A stretch of 64,000 nucleotides of DNA. Source: Luteococcus sp038433135 (GTDB lineage Bacteria; Actinomycetota; Actinomycetes; Propionibacteriales; Propionibacteriaceae). The stretch lies in NCBI RefSeq assembly GCF_038433135.1, contig NZ_JBCDMV010000031.1:1-64000 (forward strand), read 5' to 3'. Both the position numbers and the translations under genes were made by a program. Below the pieces are notes generated by a model. It was given only the letters and a program-made list of their open reading frames with translations, had not been told where the DNA came from and did no database searches. Positions 32,878-42,319 of the stretch are shown here, piece by piece (position 1 is the stretch's first letter; every line of letters begins with the position of its first letter).

Positions 32878-35079
32878 ATGCACAGCCAATCGTCGTCGCC
32901 AGCCGGGGGAACCGGGCGGCTGACGCTGCCCATCCAGACCGGCATCGATGATCAGGTACGGGAGCTGCTGGGGCGACTGGGTGCCGACGCGGTGCGCAAC
33001 AGCGATGGCACGGACCTGCCGGAGCTGGTCAAGGATCTGGCCGTGAAGGTCTACCGAACCTACTTCGTCGGCCGCGGCGACCAGGCCTGGGCCGATGCTC
33101 ACCCGGAGCAGCGGACCCGGATCTTCCTGATGAGCGAGCGCACCCCGGCGCTGAAGGACGGCGAGCTGACGATCGACGTCCTGGCCGGTTGGTTCGACCA
33201 GCAGGTGCGTCCCGACACCGACTGCGACCTGGCTCGCTACTGGCAGGTGATCGACCGGACCGACTCACACACCGTCCCCACCGACGAGTGGCGACTGGAG
33301 CCTGACGGTCGCACCGTGGTGATCACCACTGCCAAAGCCGGACACCTGTACACCGTCGACTTCCTGGCAGAGCAGACCTGGGATCCCACCCAGATGTACA
33401 ACTACCTGACCAACAACTGGGCCGACGACCCCACTCGGATCAAGGAATCCCCCTACGACGTGCGCCACGATGAGACCTGGCACCATGTCAAGGGGGCGTT
33501 GGATGAGTGGTTGGCCGACCACCCCGAGGTGGACGTGGTGCGTTTCACCACCTTCTTCTACCACTTCACCTTGGTCTACGGCCCGGACGCCAAGGAGCGC
33601 TTCGTCGACTGGTTCGGTTACTCTGCCAGCGTCAGCGTCGCCGCCCTGGAGGCCTTCCAGCAGGCCTATGGCTATCAGCTGGAGCCGGAGCACTTCGTTG
33701 ACGAGGGATACTACAACTCGCCCTTCCGCCCGCCGAGCCAGGCCTTCAAGGACTGGATCGCCTTCCAGCATGAGTTCGTCACCGGCAAGGTGGCGGATCT
33801 GGTGGAGCAGGTGCACGCCTGCGGCAAGGAAGCGATCATGTTCCTCGGCGACAACTGGATCGGCACCGAACCGTACGGCCCGCTGTTCGAGCGCACGGGG
33901 CTGGACGCGGTGGTCGGCAGCGTTGGCTCCGGCGCCACCTGCCGGATGATCAGCGACATCCCCGGGGTGAAGTACACCGAGGGCCGGCTGCTGCCCTACT
34001 TCTTCCCCGACGTCTTCCACCCCGGTGGAAATCCGGTAGCCGAGGCCAATGAATCCTGGTTGGCGGCCCGACGCGCCATCGTCCGCTCCCCGCTGGACCG
34101 GATCGGCTACGGCGGCTACCTCAGCCTGGCGCTGGAACACCCCGACTTCATCGACCGCATGGAAGCCATCGTCGACGAATTCCGCCAGTTCCATGACCGT
34201 GCTGCCGGCAACCGGCCGCAGACCGCCGGCTTCCGGGTGGGCATCCTCAACGCCTGGGGCAAGCTGCGCAGCTGGCAGACCCACATGGTGGCGCACGCCC
34301 TGTGGTACCGGCAGGCCTACAGTTACCTGGGTGTGCTGGAATCCCTGGCTGGCCTCCCCTTCGACGTCGACTTCCTCAGCTTCGAGGACGTGGCGCAAGG
34401 CGTTCCCGAGGGGATCGGTGTGCTGGTCAATGTCGGCGGGATGGGTACGGCCTTCTCCGGTGGGCCCGCCTGGGAGAGCCCGGAGCTGTGCGCCGCGGTG
34501 CGGGCCTTCGTGGCCAACGGGGGCGGCCTGATCGGCGTCGGTGACCCGACGGCCTGGCCAGTGGGGGGCGCCATCTTCCAGCTGAGCGATGTCCTGGGTG
34601 TCGACCATGAATCCGGCTGGGGCCTGAGCACCAACCGTCGCTGCAGCGCCCAGGGCGACCACTTCATCACTGCCGACCTGACCGGACCGCTGGATGTCGG
34701 CGAAGGCACCCGCGACGTGCTGCCCGTCACCGAGGGCGCCCAGGTGCTGGTTGAGTCCTCCGGCACCGTGCAAGCGGCAGTGAACGAGTTCGGACAGGGA
34801 CGCGCCGTGTACTTGGCCGGCCTTCCCTACAGCCACGACAATTCCCGTCTGCTGCACCGGGCCCTGTACTGGGCGGCGGGCCGACAGGCTGAGTTCGGGC
34901 AGTGCATCGCCGACGATCCGCGCGTCGAAACGGCGGTGTACCCGCAGACATCCGACCTTGTCGCGTTGAACAATGCCACTGAGAGCGTGCAGACCACGGT
35001 GCGTTGTGGCGACGGCCGGGAATGGGCGGTGCAGTTGCCGCCCGGCGGTCTGCAGTGGATCAAGACCAACGACAACTGA
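32878..35079 (+). CDS. 1,3-beta-galactosyl-N-acetylhexosamine phosphorylase (GH112)
   Basis: Cytosolic phosphorolysis of galacto-N-biose or lacto-N-biose to alpha-Gal-1-P and GalNAc/GlcNAc. The 733-residue length fits GH112 (about 720-760) and there is no signal peptide. The TIM-barrel core contains RFTTFFYHFTLVYG (222-235), VDEGYYNSPF (274-283, probably around the catalytic Asp) and KEAIMFLGDNWIGTEPYG. The middle is a glutamine-amidotransferase-like fold (DVDFLSFEDVAQGVPEGIGVLVNVG). ATG 32878 follows AAGGGAG. It is followed by its transporter genes. GNB rather than lacto-N-biose preference is inferred from the neighbouring GH101. Confidence 0.94.
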   Translation: MHSQSSSPAGGTGRLTLPIQTGIDDQVRELLGRLGADAVRNSDGTDLPELVKDLAVKVYRTYFVGRGDQAWADAHPEQRTRIFLMSERTPALKDGELTIDVLAGWFDQQVRPDTDCDLARYWQVIDRTDSHTVPTDEWRLEPDGRTVVITTAKAGHLYTVDFLAEQTWDPTQMYNYLTNNWADDPTRIKESPYDVRHDETWHHVKGALDEWLADHPEVDVVRFTTFFYHFTLVYGPDAKERFVDWFGYSASVSVAALEAFQQAYGYQLEPEHFVDEGYYNSPFRPPSQAFKDWIAFQHEFVTGKVADLVEQVHACGKEAIMFLGDNWIGTEPYGPLFERTGLDAVVGSVGSGATCRMISDIPGVKYTEGRLLPYFFPDVFHPGGNPVAEANESWLAARRAIVRSPLDRIGYGGYLSLALEHPDFIDRMEAIVDEFRQFHDRAAGNRPQTAGFRVGILNAWGKLRSWQTHMVAHALWYRQAYSYLGVLESLAGLPFDVDFLSFEDVAQGVPEGIGVLVNVGGMGTAFSGGPAWESPELCAAVRAFVANGGGLIGVGDPTAWPVGGAIFQLSDVLGVDHESGWGLSTNRRCSAQGDHFITADLTGPLDVGEGTRDVLPVTEGAQVLVESSGTVQAAVNEFGQGRAVYLAGLPYSHDNSRLLHRALYWAAGRQAEFGQCIADDPRVETAVYPQTSDLVALNNATESVQTTVRCGDGREWAVQLPPGGLQWIKTNDN

Positions 35080-35137
35080 ACAGGCTGCAGGACGCAGCGC
35101 ACACCACTCACAGCAGTACCCAATCGGAGGAAACATC

Positions 35138-36466
35138 ATGAACACTCGCTTCGCGGGCCGCGGCATCGTCGCCGGACTGGCCGTCGTGGCACTCGGACTG
35201 ACCGGCTGTGGTGGCGACAAGCCCGCCACCCAGGCAACCTCGGCCGGTGGTTCCACCGCCGCCAGCACCGAGAAGGTCACCATCGACTACCTGCACCGTC
35301 TGCCCGACGGTGAGGGCATGACCAAGGTGGCGGACATCGTCGCCAAGTGGAACAAGGAACACCCCAACATCCAGGTCAAGGCCACCAAGTTCGACGGCAA
35401 GGCCCCCGAGATGATCAAGAAGCTGGAGAACGACGCCAAGGCCGGCACCGCGCCCTGCCTGGCGCAGGTCGGCTACGCCGAGATCCCCTCGCTGTTCACC
35501 AAGGGTCTGCTGGCCGACGTCACGGCCGACGCCGACAAGTACTCCGGCGGCTTCAGCGAGGGCGCGATGGGCCTGATGAAGGTTGGCCCCGCCACCGTCG
35601 GCCTGCCGCAGGACTCCGGCCCGCTGGTCTACTTCTACAACAAGGCCGAGTTCGACAAGCTGGGCCTCAAGGCCCCGACCACCGTCGCCGAGCTGACCGA
35701 CGTCGCCAAGAAGGCCGCCGCCAAGGGCAAGTACGCCGTCGCCTTCCAGCCCGATGAGGCCCAGTATGGTCTGGCCGCCCAGGCCGCCGCCGCGGGTGCG
35801 TCCTGGTACACCGCCGAGGGCGACAAGTGGAAGGTCAACGTGACCAGCCCGGAGACCGCCAAGGTCACCGACTTCTGGCAGGGCGCCATCGACGGCAAGG
35901 CCGCGCTGGTGGAGAACCGCTGGGGCGACGGCTTCAAGAAGGCCCTGGTGGACCAGAAGCTGATCGGCACCATCGGTGCCGCTTGGGAGGCCTCCCTGCT
36001 GGCCGGCGACATGGCCGGTTCCAAGAATGTCGGCCAGTGGCAGGTGGCCCAGCTGCCCGCCTTCGGCGACAAGCAGATGACCGGCCCCGACGGTGGCTCC
36101 GGCGTGGCCGTGATGAAGGGCTGCAAGGCGCCCAGCCAGGCGATGGAGTTCAACAACTGGTTCAACACCCAGACCACCGAGCTGGCCACCCAGGGCCTGG
36201 TGGTGGCCGCCAAGGGCACCGTCGCCACCCCGGCTGAGGTGAAGAAGTTCTTCGGTGGGCAGGATGTGATGGCGGAGCTGGGCAAGGCCAACGAGTCCAT
36301 CAACCCGAACTTCGGCTATGTCCCCACCTGGCCGGCCGTCGCCGACCCGATGAACAAGGCCGCAGCCGCCGCGGGTCAGGGCAAGGGCAAGGTCTCCGCG
36401 ATCTTCGAGGCCGCGCAGACCACGTCCATCCAGTCCCTCAAGGACGCCGGGCTTCCGGTCGCCTGA
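35138..36466 (+). CDS. CUT1 ABC substrate-binding lipoprotein, probable galacto-N-biose receptor
   Basis: The signal peptide ends in the lipobox LTGC (lipidated Cys24), so the protein is tethered outside the membrane. The 442-residue body is a maltose-binding-type fold with the early VADIVAKWNKEHPNIQVKATKF strand and SGPLVYFYNKAEFDKLGLKAPTTVAELTDVAKK. It starts 58 bp after the phosphorylase and leads the permease pair, the arrangement known for the bifidobacterial GNB/LNB receptor. Ligand is inferred from context. GGAGG lies seven bases before the ATG. Confidence 0.85.
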   Translation: MNTRFAGRGIVAGLAVVALGLTGCGGDKPATQATSAGGSTAASTEKVTIDYLHRLPDGEGMTKVADIVAKWNKEHPNIQVKATKFDGKAPEMIKKLENDAKAGTAPCLAQVGYAEIPSLFTKGLLADVTADADKYSGGFSEGAMGLMKVGPATVGLPQDSGPLVYFYNKAEFDKLGLKAPTTVAELTDVAKKAAAKGKYAVAFQPDEAQYGLAAQAAAAGASWYTAEGDKWKVNVTSPETAKVTDFWQGAIDGKAALVENRWGDGFKKALVDQKLIGTIGAAWEASLLAGDMAGSKNVGQWQVAQLPAFGDKQMTGPDGGSGVAVMKGCKAPSQAMEFNNWFNTQTTELATQGLVVAAKGTVATPAEVKKFFGGQDVMAELGKANESINPNFGYVPTWPAVADPMNKAAAAAGQGKGKVSAIFEAAQTTSIQSLKDAGLPVA

Positions 36467-36503
36467 CCGCCACCACGACACGCAGATCTGAGAAAGGCAA
36501 GCA

Positions 36504-37448
36504 ATGTCGACTTCGACTTCGGTTCACCGGGTGGGGCGCAAGCCCCACCCGGGGCGGCGACGCGAGGCACTGACCGGCTGGGCATTCGTCACACCCTTCG
36601 CGGTGCTGTTCAGCTTCTGCTTCCTGGTTCCGATCGGTGTGTCCGTCTACTCGTCCTTCTTCCGGGCCGTGCCCTCGGGCGGTGGCCTCTACGGCGGCGG
36701 TGAACTGGCCAACCAGTTCGTCGGCCTGCGCAATTATGTGGAGATCGCCCAGGGTGCGGCCTTCTGGCGGGGGATGGGACGAGTGCTGGCCTTCGGCGTG
36801 GTGCAGGTGCCGGTGATGATCGGCGCCGCACTCGCCCTGGCCCTGCTGCTGGATTCGCAGATGGTCAAGCGGGTCGGGATCTTCCGGCTGGGCTTCTTCC
36901 TGCCCTTCGCCGTGCCCGGCGTCGTGGCCGCCCTGATGTGGACCTACATGTACAACCCGCAGTTCTCCCCGATCAACCAGGTGCTGGGGCTTGTGGGGAT
37001 CCACATCCCCTTCTTCTCCCCGAAGGCAATCCTGTGGTCCATGGCCAACATGACCACCTGGACCTTCACCGGTTACAACATGCTGATCTTCCTGGCCGCC
37101 CTGCAGGCCATCCCGCACGACCTGTATGAGGCCGCCCGGCTCGACGGGGCGTCGTCGTGGACCATCGTGCGCCAGATCAAGATCCCGCTGGTGCGCAATG
37201 CCACCCTGCTGGCCGTGCTGCTCAGCATCATCGGCACGGTGCAACTGTTCAACGAACCCGCCGTGCTCCAGACCGTCAACCCGTGGATGGGCAATGACTA
37301 CACGCCGATGATGATGGCCTACAACACCATGATGGGCGGCATCTCCCCGTCGGGTGACGGGCCCGCCTCGGCCATTTCCATCCTGATGGCGCTGATCGCC
37401 GGGGTGCTCGCCGTCGTCTACGCCTATGCCCAGAAGAAGGCCGACTGA
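36504..37448 (+). CDS. CUT1 ABC permease, probable galacto-N-biose transporter subunit
   Basis: A membrane subunit of 314 residues with six helices. It begins with a basic cytosolic N-terminus (VGRKPHPGRRREALTGWAF) and carries the EAA loop EAARLDGASSWTIVRQIKIPL. The stop overlaps the next start (TGATG), so the two permeases are made in step. Confidence 0.88.
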   Translation: MSTSTSVHRVGRKPHPGRRREALTGWAFVTPFAVLFSFCFLVPIGVSVYSSFFRAVPSGGGLYGGGELANQFVGLRNYVEIAQGAAFWRGMGRVLAFGVVQVPVMIGAALALALLLDSQMVKRVGIFRLGFFLPFAVPGVVAALMWTYMYNPQFSPINQVLGLVGIHIPFFSPKAILWSMANMTTWTFTGYNMLIFLAALQAIPHDLYEAARLDGASSWTIVRQIKIPLVRNATLLAVLLSIIGTVQLFNEPAVLQTVNPWMGNDYTPMMMAYNTMMGGISPSGDGPASAISILMALIAGVLAVVYAYAQKKAD

Positions 37449-38344
37449 TGTCCGCGCTCACCAAATTCCTGCCGAAGGCTCGTACCGACGTGGACGAGCT
37501 GCCCCCGTCGCTGCGCCCCTCGCGCACCGCCCGGCTGATCACGCTCGCCGTGCTCCTGCTGGTGCTCGTCTACTCGCTGGCGCCGATCGTCTGGCTGATG
37601 ATCTCGGCCACCAAGTCCAATGCTGACCTGGTCTCCACCAGCGGCTGGTTGTTCGCCCACAACAACATCACGGAGAACTACCACGCGCTGATGGGCTGGA
37701 CCCAGGGCATGTTCTGGCGCTGGGTGGGCAATTCGGTGCTCTACTCGACGCTGGCCGGGGTGCTCGGCACGCTGCTCAGCGTCGCCTGTGGCTACGGCCT
37801 GGCCAAGTTCCGCTTCGCCGGGCGAGGCGTCGTGCAGGTGCTGATCATGGCCGGCCTGCTGCTGCCCATCGCCCTGCTGACCATCCCGCTGTACCTGGTC
37901 TTCCACAAGCTCGGCCTGACCAACTCCATGTGGGCGATCATCATCCCGTCCTGCGTCAGCCCCTTCGGTGTCTTCCTGGGGCGGGTCTATGCACAGTCGT
38001 CGGTGCCCGACGAGATCCTGGAATCCGCCCGGATCGACGGCGCCGGTGAGGCCAGGATCTTCTTCACCATGGTGCTGCGGCTGCTGGCCCCCGCGATGGT
38101 CACCATCTTCCTGTTCATTTTCGTCGCCACCTGGAACAACTTCCTGCTGCCGCTGATGATGCTCAACTCCGCCGAACTCAAGCCCGTCACCCTGGGCCTG
38201 TACGGGATGATGAGCTACTTCAATCCGCAGTACGGCGCAGTGCTGCAGGGGGCGCTGCTGGGCGTCATCCCGCTGATCGTGCTCTTCCTGGGGCTGCAGA
38301 AGCGCTGGCAGTCCGGACTGGCCGCCGGAGCGGTCAAGGGCTAG
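37448..38344 (+). CDS. CUT1 ABC permease, probable galacto-N-biose transporter subunit
   Basis: Partner permease of 298 residues with six helices and the EAA loop ESARIDGAGEARIFFTMVLRL. No ATPase gene follows; only three bases separate its stop from the convergent response regulator stop, so no dedicated terminator fits. An ATPase encoded elsewhere must drive this system, as for the importer at 18.7-22.0 kb. Confidence 0.88.
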   Translation: MSALTKFLPKARTDVDELPPSLRPSRTARLITLAVLLLVLVYSLAPIVWLMISATKSNADLVSTSGWLFAHNNITENYHALMGWTQGMFWRWVGNSVLYSTLAGVLGTLLSVACGYGLAKFRFAGRGVVQVLIMAGLLLPIALLTIPLYLVFHKLGLTNSMWAIIIPSCVSPFGVFLGRVYAQSSVPDEILESARIDGAGEARIFFTMVLRLLAPAMVTIFLFIFVATWNNFLLPLMMLNSAELKPVTLGLYGMMSYFNPQYGAVLQGALLGVIPLIVLFLGLQKRWQSGLAAGAVKG

Positions 38345-38347
38345 GCG

Positions 38348-39010
38348 TCAGCGCGTCAATCCCACTTCGTGGGCGAAGAGCACCAACCCGACGCGATCCC
38401 GTGCGTGCAGCTTGGACAACAGGCGGCCGATGTGGGTCTTCACGGTGCCCTCCGCCATGTACAGGGTCGCCGCGATCTCGGAATTGGTGGCGCCATGCGC
38501 AATCTCCACCAGCACCTCGCGCTCCCGGTCCGTCAGCATCTCCAGCCGCGGGTCGGTGCCGCCGGGGGCGGACGGCAGGGTGGGGGCGACGTGCTCCAGC
38601 AGCCGTCGGGTGGCCGACGGGGCCAGCACCCCGTCGCCGGCCGCGACGGTGCGAATGGCATTGAGCAGCTCACCGGGCCGGGCATCCTTCAACAGGAAGC
38701 CGGAGGCCCCCGCCTTCAGTGCGGCGAAGACGTACTCGTCCAGGTCGAAGGTGGTCAGCACCAGCACCTTGGTGGGGGCGCCGGCGGCGACCAGTCGCCG
38801 GGTGGCCTCCACGCCGTCCATCACGGGCATCCGGATGTCCATCAACACCACGTCCACCGGCCGGGTCTTCAGGAAGGCGAGTGCCTCCTGTCCGTCATTG
38901 GCCTCACCGACGACGTCCATGTCGTCCTCGGCCTCGATCAGCATGCGGAAGCCGCTGCGCACCAGCGCCTGGTCATCGGCCAGCAGCACGCGAATGGGGG
39001 TTTCGGTCAT
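38348..39010 (-). CDS. NarL/LuxR-family response regulator
   Basis: A 220-residue two-domain regulator. The receiver domain has the acidic pair Asp12-Asp13, phospho-acceptor Asp58 (VVLMDIRMP), Thr86 and Lys108. The C-terminal LuxR HTH reads LTDREREVLVEIAHGATNSEIAATLYMAEGTVKTHIGRLLSKL. It overlaps the histidine kinase gene by four bases and is certainly its partner. Placed between the galacto-N-biose and sialidase genes; whether it controls them is unknown. Confidence 0.93.
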   Translation of the reverse strand: MTETPIRVLLADDQALVRSGFRMLIEAEDDMDVVGEANDGQEALAFLKTRPVDVVLMDIRMPVMDGVEATRRLVAAGAPTKVLVLTTFDLDEYVFAALKAGASGFLLKDARPGELLNAIRTVAAGDGVLAPSATRRLLEHVAPTLPSAPGGTDPRLEMLTDREREVLVEIAHGATNSEIAATLYMAEGTVKTHIGRLLSKLHARDRVGLVLFAHEVGLTR

Positions 39011-40248
39011 CGGATCTCCTGTACGGCTACGGAATCGGTCTTGAGGGGGATCGGCAGGATGGCCCGCACCAGGAATCCCCCGGTGGTCTTGGGTTGGGCC
39101 AGCAACTGACCGTGCATGGAGGCGACGCGTTCCCGCATCCCCTCCAGGCCATGGCCGGTGCCGTCGGATGTGGTGGACGCGGCACCCAGCCCGTCGTCGC
39201 TGATCTCGGCCACGATCAGCGCCGGGGAGTAGGTGAGGGTCACGGTGCAGTTGGCCTGCGGTCCGGCGTGCTTGAGGAAGTTGGTGACGGCCTCCTGCAC
39301 CACGCGGAAGACGGTCAGTCCCAGCGTCGACGGGACCTCGGGGGCCTCGCCCTCCACATAGAGGTGGACACGTTCGTCGCTGCGGGCCACCATCTCCGGG
39401 ATGTCCGGCAGGCCGGGGGTGGGCGCGTAGGCGGCACCCTCCTGCTCTGCGGCGCCGCGCAGTACCCCGACGATGCGTCGCATCTCCGTGAGCGCCTCGC
39501 GGCCGGTCTCCGCAATCGTGTCCAGCGCCTCGACCGCGCGTTCGGGCTTCTTCGCGGCCAGCGCCCGACCGCCCTCGGCCTGCACGATCATCACGGACAG
39601 GGAGTGGGCGACGATGTCATGCAGCTCGCGCGCAATCTGGGCACGGACATTGGCCTCGGTCATCCGTGCGGACTGCTCGCGCTCGGAGACCTCCAGGGCG
39701 CGGCGTTCCGCCTCCGCCAACGTGCGGGCCCGCGTCGCCTCCGCGGACTCGCGGACCCGTCGGCCGATGGCATAACAGGTGACCACCAGGCCGGCGCAGA
39801 CGCTCACCTCCAGCAACATCACCGTCGCCCCGACGGCCAGCGAGCCGAGGTTCCAGTAGTAGCCCGTGGACCAGCGAATGGGTCCGAGCACGGAGCCCAC
39901 GGCACCCAGGGCCAGGACCCAGCGGGAGCGGTGGCCGGGAACCCAGCGGGCCACCGAATAGGCCACCAGCAGGACGGTGACGATGGCGGGAGTCGGGTAG
40001 GGCAGCACGATGACGTGCAACAGGCAGAAGGTGCCCACCAGTGCGAGGGTGAGCATCGGGTTGCGGCGGCGCAACACGACGGCGGCACACATGGCCGTGC
40101 CCAGCAGGAACGCGAAGATGATGTTGTCCTGGTAGCCGAACAGCAGCAGGGGCAGCACGGTTCCGACGAAGAGCAGCCCGGCCACGGCCAGGTCCAGGGA
40201 CCAGGTGGCGTGGCCGAGCTCGTCGAAGCTGCTGCGCAGGGTGTTCAT
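39007..40248 (-). CDS. Sensor histidine kinase (HisKA_3, DesK/NarX type)
   Basis: About 413 residues from the preferred ATG at 40248. Five or six closely spaced N-terminal membrane helices form the sensor, with very short external loops, so the signal is probably sensed in the membrane. A coiled coil (ESAEATRARTLAEAERRALEVSEREQSARM) leads to the H-box IARELHDIVAHSLSVM and an HATPase with EISDDGLG and GTGHGLEGMRERV. The frame continues upstream to a GTG at 40401, but codon use there is poorer and it would run into the sialidase promoter, so the internal start is favoured. Confidence 0.85.
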   Translation of the reverse strand: MNTLRSSFDELGHATWSLDLAVAGLLFVGTVLPLLLFGYQDNIIFAFLLGTAMCAAVVLRRRNPMLTLALVGTFCLLHVIVLPYPTPAIVTVLLVAYSVARWVPGHRSRWVLALGAVGSVLGPIRWSTGYYWNLGSLAVGATVMLLEVSVCAGLVVTCYAIGRRVRESAEATRARTLAEAERRALEVSEREQSARMTEANVRAQIARELHDIVAHSLSVMIVQAEGGRALAAKKPERAVEALDTIAETGREALTEMRRIVGVLRGAAEQEGAAYAPTPGLPDIPEMVARSDERVHLYVEGEAPEVPSTLGLTVFRVVQEAVTNFLKHAGPQANCTVTLTYSPALIVAEISDDGLGAASTTSDGTGHGLEGMRERVASMHGQLLAQPKTTGGFLVRAILPIPLKTDSVAVQEIR

Positions 40249-40368
40249 CGCAGCCAGCCTAGGCATCCGGCGGGGTCTGCGGCGTCCGACCAGGGTCGAG
40301 CGGGCAGGGCCCGTAGTCGTTGATCCTGCAGGTTGCTCACTGTCGTTGAGCATTCCGCCGGTGGTGCG

Positions 40369-40423
40369 TTGACCGCTACCCATCGATTCCCTAGCGTTCA
40401 CGTCAAGACATCAGACATCCGAT
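40369..40423 (+). promoter_or_regulatory. Promoter and GntR operator of the sialidase
   Basis: TTGACC (40369-40374), 17 bp, TAGCGT (40392-40397). The dyad ATCAGAC-ATCCGAT at 40410-40423 lies just downstream of the expected start site. The same 14-bp dyad (one base different) sits at 43074-43087 before the sialic acid transporter. Confidence 0.65.
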
Positions 40424-40447
40424 GATCTGCAGAGAGGACGAAACCCC

Positions 40448-42316
40448 ATGCGTGCAATGAAGCCCGCGGCCCTGTTGGGCAGTCTGGCCCTGATGGCAGG
40501 CGCGGCCCTGGCCTCGGCCGGTGCCCCAGCCCAGGCGTCGACCGATCGATTCGTTGACCCCTTCTGGGCGGGTCAGCCCAGCTACACGGAGCAGACGCTG
40601 GCCATGGGTGGCGACGGGGTCTTCCCCAACTACCGCATCCCTGCCCTGGCCGTCGCGCCCGGAGGGGACCTGTTGAGTTCCTATGACGGCCGCCCCACGG
40701 GTATTGATGCCCCTGGACCCAACTCGATCCTGCAACGGCGCTCCACCGACGGCGGCCGCACCTGGCAGCCCCAGACGGCCATCCATTCCGGTCAGGCCAG
40801 TGCCCCGATCAGCGGCTTCTCGGACCCGAGCTATGTGGTGGATCGCACCACGGGGACCATCTTCAACTTCCATGTCCGCTCCGCCGACGTCGGCCTGGTG
40901 GGCTCCCATCCTGGCGTCGACCCCGATGACCGTGGCGTGTTGCATGCCGAGGTGAGCGCCTCCTCGGACGAAGGCCGAACCTGGCAGCACCGCACCATCA
41001 CCGCCGACATCACCCCCGACCTGACTGTCAGGTCACGTTTCGCGGCCTCCGGTCAGGGGATCCAGCTTCGTCACGGTCAGTACGCCGGGCGCCTGCTCCA
41101 GCAGTTCACCATCGTCACCGCATCCGGGGACTTCCAGGCTGTCACCATCTTCTCCGACGACCATGGGCAGACCTGGCAGTCGGGCAAGCCCGTTGGCAGT
41201 CGGATGGACGAGAACAAGGTGGTGGAGCTTTCGGATGGCCGGGTGATGCTCAACTCGCGGGACTCGGGTCGCTCCGGGTATCGCAAGGTGGCGATCTCCA
41301 CCGACGGTGGTGCCAGTTATGGCCCGGTCAGCCTGGACGAGGAATTGCCGGATCCGGCGAACAATGGATCGATCATCCGTGCCTTCCCCGATGCCCCGGC
41401 CGGGAGTCGAGAGGCGAAGGTCCTGCTCTTCTCGAATGCCGCGAGCCAGAAGGATCGAGCTCATGGCACGGTCCGCGCCAGTTGCGACGACGGGGCCAGC
41501 TGGCCGATTGCGCGGGAATTCCGCGCCGGAGCGATGGCCTACTCCACCCTGGCCACGCTGCCCGACGGGCGGATCGGCATGGCCTATGAGCCGGGTCACA
41601 ATGGGATCATCTTCGCCAAGTTCAACCTGGCCTGGCTGCGGGGGATGTGCACCGGGATCACTCCGGCCGGGGAGCTGACCATCGAGCGCGGACAGTCCGC
41701 GAGCAGCACCCTGCGGCTGACGAACCAGCTGGGGCCGGTGCAGACGATCCACTCTGTCCGGATCGACGCCCCGGCCGGTTGGCAGAGCGCCGTCGAGACC
41801 GTGGGGACGCTGAAGCCGGGCGCCTCAGCCGAGCTGCGCTTCGCAATCCAGGTGCCGGCTGAGACCAAGGGAGGCAGCTATCGGTTGCCCGTCGTGGTGA
41901 CCGATGCGTCGGGGCGTCGAGCCACCGGCACCATCGTGGTCAACGTGCCGCGACTGCCCAGCGAGATCCCTGGTCGAATCGAGGTCACCGGTTCCACCGT
42001 GGCCAATCCCCAGGCCAGCTACCGGGTGGGGGACCGGTTGAGCTTCAGCTACACCGTCAAGAATGTCTCCGATGCCACGACGACGGTCTCCCCGACGGGG
42101 AACCTGCGCGGGCTCGACCCGGCCGTGGATGCCAAGAACTGCCGCTGGCGCGGGCTCGCCGCGGGTGCGCAGTACACCTGCAGCAGTGCCTACCACGTCG
42201 TGACCCAGGAGGACCTGGACCGCGGGTCCTTCACTCCGATCACCACCTGGACGTCGGTCTCGGGTGGGGACACCACGGTGGTGGAGCACCGCGCGCAGGC
42301 CGTGCCCCTGGGGTGA
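40448..42316 (+). CDS. nanH: Secreted exo-alpha-sialidase (GH33 neuraminidase)
   Basis: Removes terminal sialic acids from host glycans. The 622-residue protein has a signal peptide (1-30, cut after AQA). The six-bladed propeller shows YRIP (62-65) with the arginine-triad Arg, Asp80 (SYDGRP) as likely acid/base and Asp-boxes STDGGRTW (99-106), SSDEGRTW, SDDHGQTW and STDGGASY. After about residue 400 come a NEW3-type Ig domain (TIERGQSASSTLRLTNQ) and a second sandwich domain to the end. There is no cell-wall anchor. It shares an operator with the sialic acid import operon. Its product also exposes core-1 glycans for GH101. Confidence 0.93.
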   Translation: MRAMKPAALLGSLALMAGAALASAGAPAQASTDRFVDPFWAGQPSYTEQTLAMGGDGVFPNYRIPALAVAPGGDLLSSYDGRPTGIDAPGPNSILQRRSTDGGRTWQPQTAIHSGQASAPISGFSDPSYVVDRTTGTIFNFHVRSADVGLVGSHPGVDPDDRGVLHAEVSASSDEGRTWQHRTITADITPDLTVRSRFAASGQGIQLRHGQYAGRLLQQFTIVTASGDFQAVTIFSDDHGQTWQSGKPVGSRMDENKVVELSDGRVMLNSRDSGRSGYRKVAISTDGGASYGPVSLDEELPDPANNGSIIRAFPDAPAGSREAKVLLFSNAASQKDRAHGTVRASCDDGASWPIAREFRAGAMAYSTLATLPDGRIGMAYEPGHNGIIFAKFNLAWLRGMCTGITPAGELTIERGQSASSTLRLTNQLGPVQTIHSVRIDAPAGWQSAVETVGTLKPGASAELRFAIQVPAETKGGSYRLPVVVTDASGRRATGTIVVNVPRLPSEIPGRIEVTGSTVANPQASYRVGDRLSFSYTVKNVSDATTTVSPTGNLRGLDPAVDAKNCRWRGLAAGAQYTCSSAYHVVTQEDLDRGSFTPITTWTSVSGGDTTVVEHRAQAVPLG

Positions 42317-42319
42317 TCC

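Noticed and set aside
40249..40401. N-terminal extension of the histidine kinase to the GTG at 40401
   Set aside because: Third-position G+C is lower there, the peptide is disordered, and it would overlap the sialidase promoter.
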